This document shows positions 1 through 11,081 of a DNA stretch of 64,000 nucleotides, one piece after another (the stretch's first letter is position 1; every line of letters starts with the position of its first letter). A program made the translations under genes and the position numbers. Source of the DNA: Dipteris shenzhenensis (Eukaryota > Polypodiophyta > Polypodiopsida > Gleicheniales); NCBI GenBank assembly GCA_047967505.1, contig CM106538.1. One strand, 5' to 3'. The notes under the pieces were generated by a model. The model had not been told where the DNA came from. It did not search any database and saw nothing but the letters and a program-made list of their open reading frames with translations.

Positions 1-481
1 GACTTCACACGCAATTGTAGCTTGAATGAAGAGATCTTGGACTACCTTTTGATTAGCCTTCTCCTTTAGTGCTAGCCTTCATCATGGCTGAGTCTACCCT
101 TCAACTTCGGAGTGTCGACAAAAACTCAGCACGAAGACTTTGTATAAATGGATGCTCATGTATGTGTGGGTGTGTGGATTTATATGTGAGAGCATATTTT
201 TATACTATGGTCTACACCCACTGTTGGGCGCTAATGACGTTAGTGGGGATGTCATAGTAGCTAGTCCTTGCTATGCATGATGTAGTTTATGGTTTTCAAC
301 CTTGTGAGTGACTATCATGAGATTGAAACTGCACTATGTTGTGTTTTTAGAGGATGAGTTTGGGAATTCTTGGATTCATCTGGGTATATAACTCTTGAAA
401 AAGTCTTAATCCATAAGTTTGCTTTATGGAGGGCTTAATGAGACCATAGAAAAAAGTAGTAAATTATGTATTAGAACTTGC

Positions 482-485
<4 letters not shown>

Positions 486-525
<40 letters not shown>
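486..525. repeat. (TC)20 microsatellite
   Basis: An uninterrupted TC dinucleotide run, followed by an imperfect CGCTCTC. It is a simple sequence repeat likely to vary in length. Confidence 0.95.
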
Positions 526-528
<3 letters not shown>

Positions 529-1009
529 CTCATAGTCTAACATCACTTTTTTGTATAGTGAAGTGCAAGGTTAGATGCTCAATCCAATTAGCTTACATAT
601 TTAGTATAATTGTAGACAATAATGTATCTTACATCTTTGGTATCAATTATAGACATTAATCTACAAATTTCATCATGAAAGTTGGATGAATCACTCTTGT
701 TTATTTGAGATTTCCTTTTCTTTCCACATGATGTGCCAAACTTTCTCATCAAACTCAAGTCCTTTTTCCAATAGAAATGTTTTTTTATTCAAGTAAGATC
801 TAAGTATTTGCATAGTTTTGAAAGATTCGAGCATTGTTCGTATGTAAGAGTTAAAGTCTCTATATTTTTTGACCATGCATGGGTGCATGAGTGTTTTAAA
901 TTACACATTGGTACGCTTATGCCTTACATGTATGTTTGATGGGCAGAAAACTTTGCACAAGCCCTATTTTAGGTAAGGACCATATCCTTACAAGTTTGCA
1001 CAAGTGTTT

Positions 1010-1235
1010 AGGGTATAGGTTATAGTTTGGATTTTAGGGTTTAACGTTTAGCTTAGGACTCGGGTTTCAAGTTGGGGATTAAGATTTTAGGATCAAGATA
1101 AGATTAAGATTTAGGGTTTAGAGTTTTCTCTGTTAAAAAAAAAGTCTAGGGTTTAGAGTTATGATTTTAGGATTTAGGATTTTAGGGTTTTGAGTTTAAG
1201 GTTTATAGGGTTTAAAGCTTAGGGTTATGATTCTA
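1010..1235 (+). repeat. Degenerate telomere-like (TTTAGGG) tract
   Basis: Words such as TTTAGGGTTTAGAG, TAGGGTTTAGAG and TTTTAGGGTTTTGAG recur with errors over about 220 bp. The pattern resembles an old interstitial telomere-type repeat of the Arabidopsis class, but no run has more than two exact units, so chance or decay of another repeat is possible. Confidence 0.45.
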
Positions 1236-1659
1236 AGATTGGTTTTATTTTTTCAAGTTTACGATTTATATACTTGCAAACTTTGTAAGGTTGAGGAATT
1301 GTTTATGTGGTGAGGGACTAACATTTCTATATACTACACTATCGATGATACAAGACTATTCTAAAATACACGCTATATGGACATTTGTTTAGTAAGGTCC
1401 ATATATCACAAAGTTTACATAAGTAAGGATAACATGTTTTTTTGAGAAAAAAAATAAGCATTACATATACTCATAGTTACATGCACTTTTTGTATGATTT
1501 ACATTTGTGAACATATTTTTCATGAAATCACATATGCAATGATGACAAAACCTTCTTGCACTAAAAAAGTAGAAAAACTACTATTTACCATTGATGCTAT
1601 GACTTTCTTCATCGGTCTAAAAAACATAAAGTAGACTACTACTATCGATAGTACTTGTT

Positions 1660-3604
1660 GATAAAGGCAATCATGGCGTAATAGGTATGACATGCCACCA
1701 CCTATTATTATCCACCATTGGTTGATAGACAACCTAATTCAAACACAAATACAATCATGTTATTTTCCTTGCATCGAAGGTATCAAATATTTAAAAGTGA
1801 GTATTTTTATATGTGTGTACAATACCTATTCACATTGTTGCGGTAGTACTAGTGTGTCCTTCTTACTTTGCCAAAACTTTGTGGAGTCAATAGTTACAAA
1901 GCCATTTGCATGGTGTTTGATTGTTGCATTAGGGCCTCTTTCCACCACGTCCTTAAACCACTTGACATCCAAAACATACACAAAGAAGCGTCGAAAGTCA
2001 AGCTTAATAATATCTTGGAATTTGCCACAATAATCATCCATGGCTCCATTGGCTCCCTCAAAGCTAGCAATGACGCCGCAATCTTGTGTGTCTCTCTTAT
2101 CATCAATCCGTTGTGTCCGAAATGCCTATCCTCACACCATATACCATTGAACATAGTACACTACACCAAGATAAAATCAATTAAATAAGCAATCTAAATT
2201 GCTGAAAACCCCTAACTTATGCATAACATTCTATATACCAACCTTGCTCATGCATCCCCTAGCATACTTCCATTCTTCCATTGTGATATGCATCTCCTCG
2301 TCTCTCTCTGCTCTCTCCATTTTGTCAAGTAGCCAATCCACATGAATATCCTTTGGAAGTACTCTTAGATGCTGAGGGTATGGCACACGAGATCCGTGGT
2401 GTGTACGAAAGAGGGCCCTTTCTCCTTGTGTTCTGGCCTTTGCATCCTTGTATCTTGTCACCCATCTTTTCATCACATCACTATTAAGCATGCATTAAAG
2501 GTTGATATTATTAAGAAACTCCTTGTCTATTACTTTGCTCTATCCTTTTCCTTGAGGCACAATAGAGGTCATCCTTAGGTCTTCATCATCTCTCCATAGT
2601 CATGGGAGAGAGCTATCCACATCAACAAGAAACTCAGAAATATATACAAGTGACTCCTATACCAACCAACCCTCAGCCATGCTACCTTCGGGCCTTGCAT
2701 TTTGTCCCACAAAACCCTTCAAGGTCTTCATGAAGCACTCTAGGAAGAACAACCATTGTGCATGTACAATGCCGCATATAGCAATCTCATCCACCAAATG
2801 CACTATGAGATGTAGTTGGCTTGTGAGAATAGAATGTGGAAAAGTCTCCTCCACTAAACAAACCACCTCCATTGACATAACTCGAGCATTCTCAAGCCTG
2901 GTAGGATTTATTTCCTTTGAGCTCACATACCTAGAAAGGAAAAAGTATACCATATTAGCAATATAAAAACCTTGCATGGAGCATTAATACGCTTCACATT
3001 TTGTATCTTATAACGTATCTCACAAGCTCGCCCATCTTGTAAATACAATCCTTCACATCGTTTGATGCACTACAAGAAATGCTAGTGGGTAGTTTTGAAC
3101 TGAACACAAGAGGAATGGTCAATTAGTTGCTTCTAATTCACTCACAAATTTGGAAGAAAAAAGAGATTATGCACATAAAATACTTACTTGGAGCATCTTG
3201 TGCCAATCATGATATTTCAAGCCATATAATTGCTCTACACCTCTTTTCTTGCTCTTTGTGAAGGCCCCCTTTAAACACCTCATGCATCTAGTGGGAGTAT
3301 GAATTGTAGTGATAGCTCGCTTCACTACTACCATCTCTAGCTTTGATAATCTCCATGGTGCACAAGGTAAAAAGACACGCCCATTTGGCCTCTCGTGTGG
3401 CCAAGCTTCACACATCCTCCATGTGGTGCGTAGATCCTCCCTTATGCCTGCGGAATCTTGTGTCCCATTCAAATGTTCCCAAATGGTAGACGCCACATTC
3501 TTGAAGATATGCATGGGATCAAGTAGGTGATTGATCTTGAGGTGGGACCAATATGGTAGTCGATAAAAGATGGACTATCTAAACAAAAGCTGGTATTAGC
3601 ATGC
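1660..3604 (-). pseudogene. CACTA (En/Spm) TNPD transposase remnant, C-terminal half
   Basis: Read on the minus strand, this is the second half of a TNPD/Tnp2 transposase, the nuclear protein that cuts and moves CACTA elements. In order: the end of the Transposase_21 domain (about 3,167-3,567; LPYWSHLKINHLLDPMHIF, then GLKYHDWHKML), DUF4218 (2,657-2,977; HLIVHLVDE, FMKTLKGFV, ARPEGSMAEGW), a linker (2,231-2,491), DUF4216 (1,826-2,154; LDVKWFKD, GFVTIDSTK) and a tail with RWWHVI near 1,680-1,740. Frames change between blocks, a stop precedes LPYW, and the N-terminal half is absent. The copy stops exactly where a CACTA terminus begins at 3,605, so it was probably an insertion target. Family assignment is firm; exon limits are approximate. 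Confidence 0.8.
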
Positions 3605-3670
3605 ACTACAAGGCATAGGTCCTTTTCTGGCAAAAATACCGACCTTTTTTACACTAAATTTTTTTTTTTG
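3605..3670 (+). repeat. CACTA left terminal inverted repeat
   Basis: Begins CACTACAAGGCATAGG and continues through an ACCGAC word and a TACACTAAA word into a T-run. It matches the inverse of 19,428-19,493 with scattered mismatches. A near-identical terminus occurs at 23,181. Confidence 0.85.
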
Positions 3671-3720
3671 AGGGGTGCAAAGGTCGTTATTCACGTAGTG
3701 ATAAGCGTCAAAAAATAAAC

Positions 3721-3788
3721 ATCGCTATATAGCGACACTGGTAAACGTCGCTATATAACAACACTGGTAAATGTTGCTATATAGCGAC
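3721..3788. repeat. Left subterminal array of a 16-bp palindrome
   Basis: Three copies of GTCGCTATATAGCGAC-like sequence start at about 3,721, 3,747 and 3,773, exactly 26 bp apart. In En/Spm the accessory protein binds short subterminal repeats; by analogy these are probable transposase binding sites. Confidence 0.8.
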
Positions 3789-3804
3789 GATTAATAGAAG
3801 CTTT

Positions 3805-3870
3805 AAAAAAACATTAGTGGGACTAAATAGGGCCACAACAAGCCATGTTTTGCCCCACTAATGTTTTTTA
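3805..3870. repeat. Subterminal hairpin, left copy
   Basis: Arms around ACATTAGTGGGACTAAATAGG (3,811-3,831) and its near-inverse, bordered by A and T runs, can fold into a stem with a short loop. The same structure, better preserved, stands at 19,159-19,232 in mirror position. Confidence 0.75.
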
Positions 3871-4086
3871 TTTAGTAATTACAAAAGAATGTTTTTTATT
3901 ACAAAATTTTCCTTGTGGAAAGGGTGATACACAATCGCTGAAATGAACCGAGTGACATAAGCATATACATATTGAAGATATGCAACATTGTTTGTTACAA
4001 AATTACCCTTTCGAAAAGGGTGATACAAAATCGCTCAAACGAGCTGATATATAAAAGCATATATATGGCGAAGTATATGTAAACTA

Positions 4087-5681
4087 CTATTGCTCATCCA
4101 AATCATTGTCATCGTTGTCCTCATCTTGTTGGCCCGATCCTTGGCCCTCGTGAGCTGCGTCTGATCCCTGGCCCTCATGAGTTGCGCCTGATCCCTGGCC
4201 CTCGTTGAAGCCATGTAAGCCTAATCCCTCATCATCACTGCTCACCTCTGCTGATGGGACGTTTGAGCTTTGATTCTAAGAGTGAAACCATATTAATTGG
4301 AAATTAGATTAGAACGTAAAGAATAAGACAGTTTAAAAAGTGAGATTACAAGTAGGAGTAGACTTATACCATGCGAGCAGCCACCTTAGCCCAATTGACC
4401 GTCACTCCCAGTGCCTCTTGCTCAATAAACCATGGCTTTGTTCCTATGCAAAATGCACATCTCGTCTCTATGTGTGTAGGAAGGCGACCCATTATAGCTT
4501 GCTGTGGGCCCAATTTACAAGAGTTAGATAAAGTGCATGCAATATATAGTAAAACAAATAGAACAATACATTAAATGAGAAGAAGTAGACTTACCACGAT
4601 TGCCTCGAATGCCAACCGTCTGCCTGCACCAAAGTGCGAAGTACCTACGGAGTCCAGGTGTCTCCTCGCAGCCCTTCTCTGACCCTCGAACATTTCGGAA
4701 TGGTCCCTATTTTGCTTCTTGAAAAACTTCCAATCAGCTTTGTCTGCCTAGCTGGGTTTAGCCTTCCTCTTTGCGATGGAAGTATGCAAGGTTGACCTAT
4801 GATGCTTCAAGACCAAACCCATGCACTCTCGCATGTAATTCTCATTGAACTCCCAACTTGGGGGGTTAGGGTATTTTCTTTTCAATTCATTGATGACTGC
4901 CTGCTTCTTTTGGTCATCTTGGTACCGCCAGTCTAGTAGCTATGCCACTCTTGAAGTGGTGGCTCATCAACCACCTCATGGTGGCCATCACCGTTGCGCC
5001 CTTTTTATCTTCTATTATCTCTCCAGCAACCATGATTTGATAGGACAGGTCCTCGACCGGGTAAGGAGGACTCATGGTAGTGGTAGAGTCAGAGCAAGTG
5101 GTGTTTGTGCGAGCACTTCCGGAGCGAGGAGTAGTAGTGGGAGTAGGAGAGGGCAAGGGACCTGACTGGTACTGGGTCTCGGGACCAAGTGGAGACTTGT
5201 AGGGATGTGAGTGTGTTGACTCATCTACATCTCCCGAGTCAGCACAACATAAGTGACCCCTCCTACTCTTCCTTCCCTTACGATGGGCATGCCTAGGTGA
5301 AGGGGCTAGAGGGGACGACTGGACAATAGGTCCAACCATCGATGTAGGAGAGAGATTTGCTGAGGTCCTCTGGAATAGTAGAGAGAAGAATCTCGCTGCC
5401 TCCGCATCGGTCATCTGTGTAACAAACTCGTCAGGACTCCCGTCAAAGCCATGGGCTGCTAGCAAAGGAGTTCCCTGAGGGGTAGTCACAGTGCTATGTC
5501 AGGGGTAGTCGGGCCAGGGGTAGTCACATTGCTATGTCAGAGGAGTCAGGCCAGGGGTAGTCGTAGGGGTAGGCCCCTAAGGTGTCACCTAAGTGGAATC
5601 AAAGTCCTCTGGAGAATAGAGATCATGATGTCTCCTCTTACGAGGGTTTTCATACTCCTCGAACGTGCAACGTGATCCCAT
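4087..5681 (-). pseudogene. CACTA accessory transposase (Transposase_24-like), copy A
   Basis: A three-exon gene by comparison with copy B at 17.4-19.0 kb: exon 1 5,681-4,595, exon 2 4,501-4,370 (132 bp in both copies), exon 3 4,275-4,087. Introns begin GTAAGT/GTATAAG and end CCACAG/CTCTTAG in both copies. The protein would have a Thr/Pro-rich N-terminus, a basic patch (RKGRKSRRG), a conserved core (GEIIEDKKG, MSHHFKSGI) and a part resembling the plant Ptta/En/Spm transposase domain. The tail is acidic with HEGQGSDA repeats. It probably binds element ends, like TNPA. The Thr/Pro region has stops (first near 5,600) and another frame change lies near 4,914-4,930, so this copy is broken. The ATG at 5,681 is chosen because copy B has the same MGS start. 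Confidence 0.7.
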
Positions 5682-5699
5682 GTCTTATTTGGGGGGATC

Positions 5700-7300
5700 G
5701 GACAAATGCAGACACAAACACGAAAACAAAAAACAAAAAACAAGAGAGGGAAAGCATATGCATAAGAGAAGGAGAAGCATAAGAGAAGCAAAAGAGAAGG
5801 AGAAGCATAAGAGAAGGAGAGGGGAAAAGAAGAGAAAGAAAAGGGGAAAAGAGATTGAAAGAGGGGAAAAGGAGCAAATATGCATAAGAGAAAAAAGAGA
5901 GAAAGCATATGCTTATGCTTATGCATAAGCATATGAGCATATGCTCATGCATAAGCATAAGCATAAGCATAGGCATAGCTATGCATAGGCATATGCTTAT
6001 GAAAAGAAGAGAAAGCATATGCGTAAGAGAAAAAGAGAGAAAGCATATGCTTATGCTTATGCATAAGCATATGAGCATATGCTCATGCATAACCATAAGC
6101 ATAAGCATAGGCATAGCTATGCATAGGCATATGCTTATGAAAAGAAGAGAAAAAGAGAGGGAAAAAGAAGAGAAGGAGAAGGAGAAGGAGAAGGAGACAT
6201 ATGCTCATGCATAAGCATAAGCATAAGAGAAGAAAAAACATATGCATAAGAGAAAAAGAGAGAAAGCATATGTTTGAAAGAGGGGAAAAGAGATCAAAGA
6301 GGGGAAAAAGAGATTGAAAGAGGGGAAAAAGAAGAGGGGAAAAGAAGAGAAGGAAGAGGGGAAAAGAAGAGAAGGAAGAGGGGAAAAGAGATTGAAAGAG
6401 GGGAAAAAGAAGAGGGGAAAAGAGCATAAGCATAAGAGAAGGAAGAGGGGAAAAGAGATTGAAAGAGGGGAAAAAGAAGAGGGGAAAAGAAGAGAAGGAA
6501 GAGGGGAAAAGAGATTGAAAGAGGGGAAAAAGAAGAGGGGAAAAGAGCATAAGCATGAGAGAAGGAAGAGGGGAAAAGAGATTGAAAGAGGGGAAAAAGA
6601 AGAGGGGAAAAGAAGGAAGAGGGAAAAAGAGATTGAAAGGGGGGAAAAAGAAGAGGGGAAAAGAGCATAAGCATAAGAGAAGAAAGAGGGCAAAAGAGAT
6701 TAAAAGAGGGGAAAAAGAGATTGAAAGAGGGGAAAGGAGATTGAAAGAGGGGAAAAAAGAAGAGGGAAAAAGAGATTGAAAGAGGGGAAAAGAAGAGGGA
6801 AAAAGAAGAGAAGGAAGAGGGGAAAAAGAAGAGAGGAAAAGAGCATAAGCATAAGAGAAGGAAGAGGGAAAAAGTGCATAAGCATAAGAGAAAAAGAAAG
6901 AAAGCATATGCTTATGCTTATGCATGAGCATATGAGCATAAGAGAAAAAGAGAAAAAGCCATATAAGCTAAAGACTTATGCATGAGCATATGAGCATATG
7001 CTCATGCATAAGCATAAGCATAGGCAAATACATATGCTTATGAAAAGAGAAGAAAAAGAGAGGAAAAAAGAGGTGAAAAATAAGAGAAGGAAGAGGGGAA
7101 AAGAGATTGAAAGAAGGGAAAAAAAGAGGGGAAAAGAGCATAAGCATAACAGAAGAAAAACATATGCATAAGAGAAAAAGAGAGAAATATTATGCTTATG
7201 CTTATGCATGAGCATATGAGGGAAAGAGGGGCGGAAAGAGAGAGGAAAAGAGGAAAAGAGGGGAACAAGAGGGAACAAGAGAAGAGAGGGGAAGAGAGGG
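5700..7300. repeat. Purine-rich and palindromic simple-repeat tract upstream of accessory gene A
   Basis: Two textures alternate. One is GCATAAGC/GCTTATGC words arranged as palindromes (5,900-6,140, 6,900-7,030, 7,180-7,220). The other is a GAGGGGAAAAGAGATTGAAA unit repeated many times (6,270-6,830). Long Ser/Phe/Leu-rich reading frames on the minus strand come from this low complexity and are not counted as genes. The same textures recur in the same relative place at 13.6-17.3 kb and 25.8-26.3 kb. Confidence 0.9.
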
Positions 7301-7319
7301 TTTGTACACCCATCACTAC

Positions 7320-7342
7320 AGCTAGCGCATAAGGCGCTAGCT
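7320..7342. repeat. Short perfect hairpin
   Basis: AGCTAGCGC and GCGCTAGCT flank a 5-base loop. It sits between the low-complexity tract and the leader exon; I see no known function. Confidence 0.6.
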
Positions 7343-7400
7343 GCAGGCCAATGCAAATAACGAAAATAACAAAATGAAAAAAGAGGAAGTACTTTCTTAC

Positions 7401-7436
7401 CTGGAAAAGTCGCGCTCAGTGTTTCATGGACTGGCC
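7401..7436 (-). other. Probable 5'-leader exon of accessory gene A
   Basis: On the minus strand a 36-bp block is bounded by an acceptor (CTTTTGTAG) and a donor (GTAAGAAAG). The related element at 25.7 kb keeps both signals around a 23-bp block. The 13-bp length difference would break a coding frame, so this looks like a spliced untranslated leader. It lies between the central palindrome array (promoter side) and the accessory gene's ATG. Confidence 0.45.
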
Positions 7437-7997
7437 CTACAAAAGAGAGGAAACATACCATTTTTCAGATAACTAGTTAAAGGAAGGAGGAGTTTAGAGA
7501 TGCAACTTCTCAAAGGGATTGGATTGAGGAGACAAGCATAAGCCTACAAACAAGGAGAAAGCATAAGCCTACAACAAGGAGAAAGAGGAGGAAGAGAAAT
7601 ACCAAAAAGAGCAAGAGGTGAGTCTTCTTTCTTTCACCAAATCTCGTTTTTTGTCCTTAACCTCTGAAAATCAAGCATGAAAATTAGCACATAGCCTTAG
7701 CAATACAAGGAGAAACATGCTTCAACACTCACAGAACGAAATCTCACAAAAGATGAACCTACATTGCTTAAAGAGATTCACCCTCTTGAAAAACTTCCTT
7801 TCACACAAGCAGAGAGGGAGAAGGGTGGAGAGGGAGCACAAGTGTTGGGAGAGGGGATGGGTAGGGGTGAGGAGTGGGGAATAGAGAGGAGGAAAGCGAG
7901 GTCGTCGAATATAAGGTGGGAGGAGAGATTTTTACTTTTCTCGCAATAGAGATGTGAAAAATGGCATTGCGTGGGGTTTTGGGTTTAAGCCCCTAGT

Positions 7998-8133
7998 GTC
8001 GCTATATAGCGACGCTAGTCAATCGCTATATAGCAACGTTTATATCCACAAAGCGTTGCTATATAGCAATGGAACATGGCAAAGAATCGCTATATAGTGA
8101 CAGTTCAGGGCAAAGCATCGCTATATAGTGACG
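7998..8133. promoter_or_regulatory. Central palindrome array between divergent CACTA genes
   Basis: Five copies or near-copies of GTCGCTATATAGCGAC start at about 7,998, 8,022, 8,055, 8,086 and 8,117, spaced 24-33 bp. The array separates the minus-strand accessory gene from the plus-strand transposase start at 8,176, so it may be a shared, bidirectional control region where the accessory protein could also bind. The role is inferred from position and from En/Spm biology. Confidence 0.55.
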
Positions 8134-8175
8134 GCGGTTCAGGGCACTTATTGTCAGAAGAGAGAAAAGGAGATC

Positions 8176-8922
8176 ATGGATGGCTATTTTTTGGATCTTA
8201 ATAGATTTCCTTATAGCTCATGTTGTGATTTTGGAAGTGTGCAGATGGAAGGGACGAGTGGAAGCTTGTTAGATGATGCGCCAATGCCCGAGAGCGTAGA
8301 GTGGCTTACGGAGAGGTTGTATTATCATTGCACTCATTGCAAGTGAGAAGTATGACATCAACGTCATATTGTCATGCGCCACTTGCGAATGTATGGGGAG
8401 GAGCCCGAACCAGTACCCACCATTGGTGTTGCATGTGGTGATGGATCATCGGTAAGTCAATGCTATTTAAGTTCGTGATGATTAATATTGGATACAATTA
8501 TGACACGAAACCTTGAGACAAGATCTTATATTGACACAAAATCTTGAGATAGGATGAGGAGGGTGGCGAGGGTGCACATATACCTTCACACTTTGAGCAA
8601 GACTATATGTGCCGGATGATGACGAGGATATGGCGGACATGATGGATTCTATTTTCAGGGGCACTACATCACATATACACGTGAGGTCAGAGTCTGAGGT
8701 CAATATGCGAGACTTGCAATCAACACAGTTGTACGAGGGTGCTAGGATGTCTAAACTACAGGCTTGTCTCTCAATCTTGAATCTGCAAGCAAAGTATGGG
8801 TGGTTGGACACAAGTGTCTCGGCCTTAATGAGGTTAGCTCCCGCATTAATTTGACTCATTACTTGGATATTGTTTGTTTTGAAAATCATCATTATTTGAA
8901 GCCTATGTATGTTTGAATTGTG
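8176..8922 (+). pseudogene. CACTA TNPD transposase, N-terminal fragment
   Basis: Starts at ATG 8,176 (MDGYFLDLNRFPY), matched by a related start at 24,909 on the other strand. CHCTHCK and RHLRMYGEEP fit the transposase-associated domain at the TNPD N-terminus. MMDSIFRG and EGARMSKLQACLSILNLQ with GWLDTSVSALM fit the segment before Transposase_21. A TGA replaces an Arg/Lys codon at 8,344-8,346 and frames shift afterwards. The end (8,887-8,922) matches intron text at 30,121-30,156, after which this copy breaks into a pyrimidine tract. Truncated and non-functional. Confidence 0.75.
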
Positions 8923-8929
8923 ACTCTCT

Positions 8930-9105
8930 TTTATTATTGTCTCTTTTATCCTCTCTTCTCGTCTCTTTTCTCCTCTCTTTTTCTCTCTTATCTCCTCTCT
9001 TTTTCTCTCTTTTTTCTCCTCTCTTTTCCTCTATTTTCCTTTCTTTTCTCCTCTCTTTCCTTCTCGTTTTTTCTCCTTTATCCCCACTTTTTCTCTTTTC
9101 ACTTT
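8930..9105. repeat. Polypyrimidine (CT/T-rich) tract
   Basis: TCTCTTTT-type sequence with little else. Frames through it encode only Leu/Ser/Phe and are not genes. It marks the breakpoint of the transposase fragment. Confidence 0.85.
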
Positions 9106-9159
9106 CTGCACATCAAACCTTCAAATCTCCAAGGTTCCTTAAAAAAGGCCACATGGTAG

Positions 9160-10225
9160 ATAAGGTGGTCAAATTTAACTGTGGTTAGGTTCAACTGCCT
9201 AGGCTAGTTGAACCATGGTAAAATTTGTGTAACCTTAGGTTAACCAAACTAGGTTAAAAAGTCACCAGTGCCACCTAAGCACAAAGTCCCTTGCTAAGCA
9301 CAGTATGGAATTCAGCATGTGAATCCCTGTCCCACATCATCAAAGGCCCTCTTCTTTATAGAAAATTCGACAAGCCATAACTTGCAATCCAAGAAAAATT
9401 TGGCCATGCTGCAAAAAGGAAAAGTGATTGTCTTTTTGAGCTCTATGTGCCTGTTGAGTCAGAATCATTGTATGCAATTAGACACTGCCAATATTGAAAG
9501 AAATAAATTGGTAAGACCTTTGCAACAAATGACAAATCAAAGCATGAATGCACACATCATTGTCATAAGAATGCCAAAAGCACAAGTGCATGAGATGACC
9601 ATAGCACGAAGCATGGCATCCACACATAAAGCATCAAGGCACATGGAAGAACAAAGCATCATGCATGAAGCTACACAAGGAAGAAGATTGTAGATTGAAT
9701 AACCAGCAGGTCAACTACATAGCATCGTCATCAAGCCATGAGCCAAAAGATGACATCAATGGAATGTATTGAGAAACAAAAAACCTTGCCAACCTTGCCT
9801 ATATTTTGTAAATCAAAACCTGACCACCTGAGAGTAGCCATGTAGGCACCCAGGGGAGGATTTGATCTTGTAACTCACATTTGACCACCTTGCAGTTGCC
9901 AAAGGATCATGGCACCAAGGGGAGGTATTAAGAGTTGTGGTGCCATGAGCACATGTAGAGCAAAGGTATGAGTAAAGGGCAAGCTGTCACATGGCATGGA
10001 GGAGATATCCCACATGTGAGCAAGCATATGGATGTAGGTACACTCACCTATAAAAGGGAGGTTCATTTGAAGTAATATCAATCAAGCACTTTGCACTATC
10101 TCAAGATTCTCTTTATGAGTCCAAGCTAATCTATCTTGGAACCTAATTTACTTGAGGTACATGTCATGAGCACTCTCTTCATCATGTTTGCACTTAGATT
10201 GCATCCTCCTTAGATTAGTGTTGTA
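9160..10225. other. Unassigned repeat-derived DNA with an LTR-like promoter
   Basis: The 124-residue frame at 9,319-9,693 resembles no family I know. CTATAAAAGGG near 10,050, followed by a purine/pyrimidine-mixed leader, looks like the core promoter of an LTR or gene. No paired LTR or primer-binding site is visible, so I leave it unclassified. Confidence 0.35.
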
Positions 10226-10310
10226 TTAGGATGTTGTCTCATGACTAGGAGAGCTCGATCCCCCGATTTCACAAAGCCACTTGAGCAACCTTACCCCCTT
10301 TAGAGGCTCG

Positions 10311-11081
10311 TCAAGTCTTCTTCTCTGCTTCCGAGTCAGACTCCTCTGTACTGGTTTCTTCAAAGCTCTCTTCGAAGATGTAAGTGTCTGAATCTTCATA
10401 GCTATTATCAAACTTCTTAGATTTTGCCAATTTCTTCTTGGCTTTGCTTTTTGAGGACTTGTGGTTCTTGGCCACCCTACCATGTAGAGATTCTCCTGCT
10501 CGCATTGCTTGTGCCACGACCGCCGTGTGTCCTGTTTGTGCCATGACTACTGTGTGTCCTATTTGTGTCCGATACACTATATCCAACACCGTTGCAATTC
10601 CTTGTACAACCCCAAAATGAAGTAGTTATTCAGCACCTACTGAGTAGGCCATTCCCTTGTGGCATACATTACATAAGTAAACTGAATTGGGATGCATAAT
10701 TCTCCACATCTTGATCTTCGTGATCCAACCACTACAGTCTTTCCAAAGTTTGGGTATTGTTTTCTCTTTATTAAACCACATACTCTGCAAGCCACCTTGA
10801 TGCCTTGCCTACCTAGGTTGATTTGAACACTCCCCCTATCATAGTGGTACCACGGGTGGCAGGTTGTTGAGCGCATACTTCTCAAGCTATCGGACATGAG
10901 CATTTGGGTCATCGGATTTTTTCCCCAAAAACTTGGCATACTTGACTTGATCCGCCATTACTACACCTCCAACTTTTAGTGCTCCTCCTCCTGATAGTAC
11001 TCCTTGACCGAAGAGTTTGCGCAAAGCAGCCGAAACTGCTATCAAAGATGAGGATGCATTCAACACCCTATGTCCATCCAA
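10311..11081 (-). pseudogene. Possible LTR-retrotransposon gag remnant
   Basis: On the minus strand a frame at 10,887-11,081 contains VKYAKFLGKKSDDPNAHV, the kind of segment seen at the start of plant gag proteins. Further on, 10,637-10,870 has CRVCGLIKRK, and 10,311-10,589 is Lys/Ser-rich then Glu/Asp/Ser-rich, as in gag C-termini. Frames are broken and no protease or polymerase follows. The call is tentative. Confidence 0.3.

Larger units (their letters stand above)
1..1659. other. Non-coding left flank
   Basis: No reading frame here resembles a protein family; the ORFs are short and AT-rich. The stretch holds a TC microsatellite near 486-525 and degenerate telomere-like TTTAGGG text near 1,010-1,235, each listed separately. 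It may be the eroded outer part of the CACTA copy that starts to its right, but I see no CACTA terminus. Confidence 0.6.

Noticed and set aside
3068-3080. CACTACAAGAAAT, a classical CACTA terminus
   Set aside because: It lies inside the minus-strand transposase exon, in line with coding text of the copies at 29.1 and 31.7 kb. No subterminal repeats follow.
5650-7461. Long Ser/Phe/Leu/Pro-rich minus-strand frames up to 282 codons
   Set aside because: These come from the GAGGGGAAAAG simple repeat. They have no start context and no composition expected of a protein.
9319-9693. 124-codon frame in the 9-10 kb region
   Set aside because: No domain is recognised, and it lies between a transposon breakpoint and LTR-like sequence. 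A chance frame is more likely.
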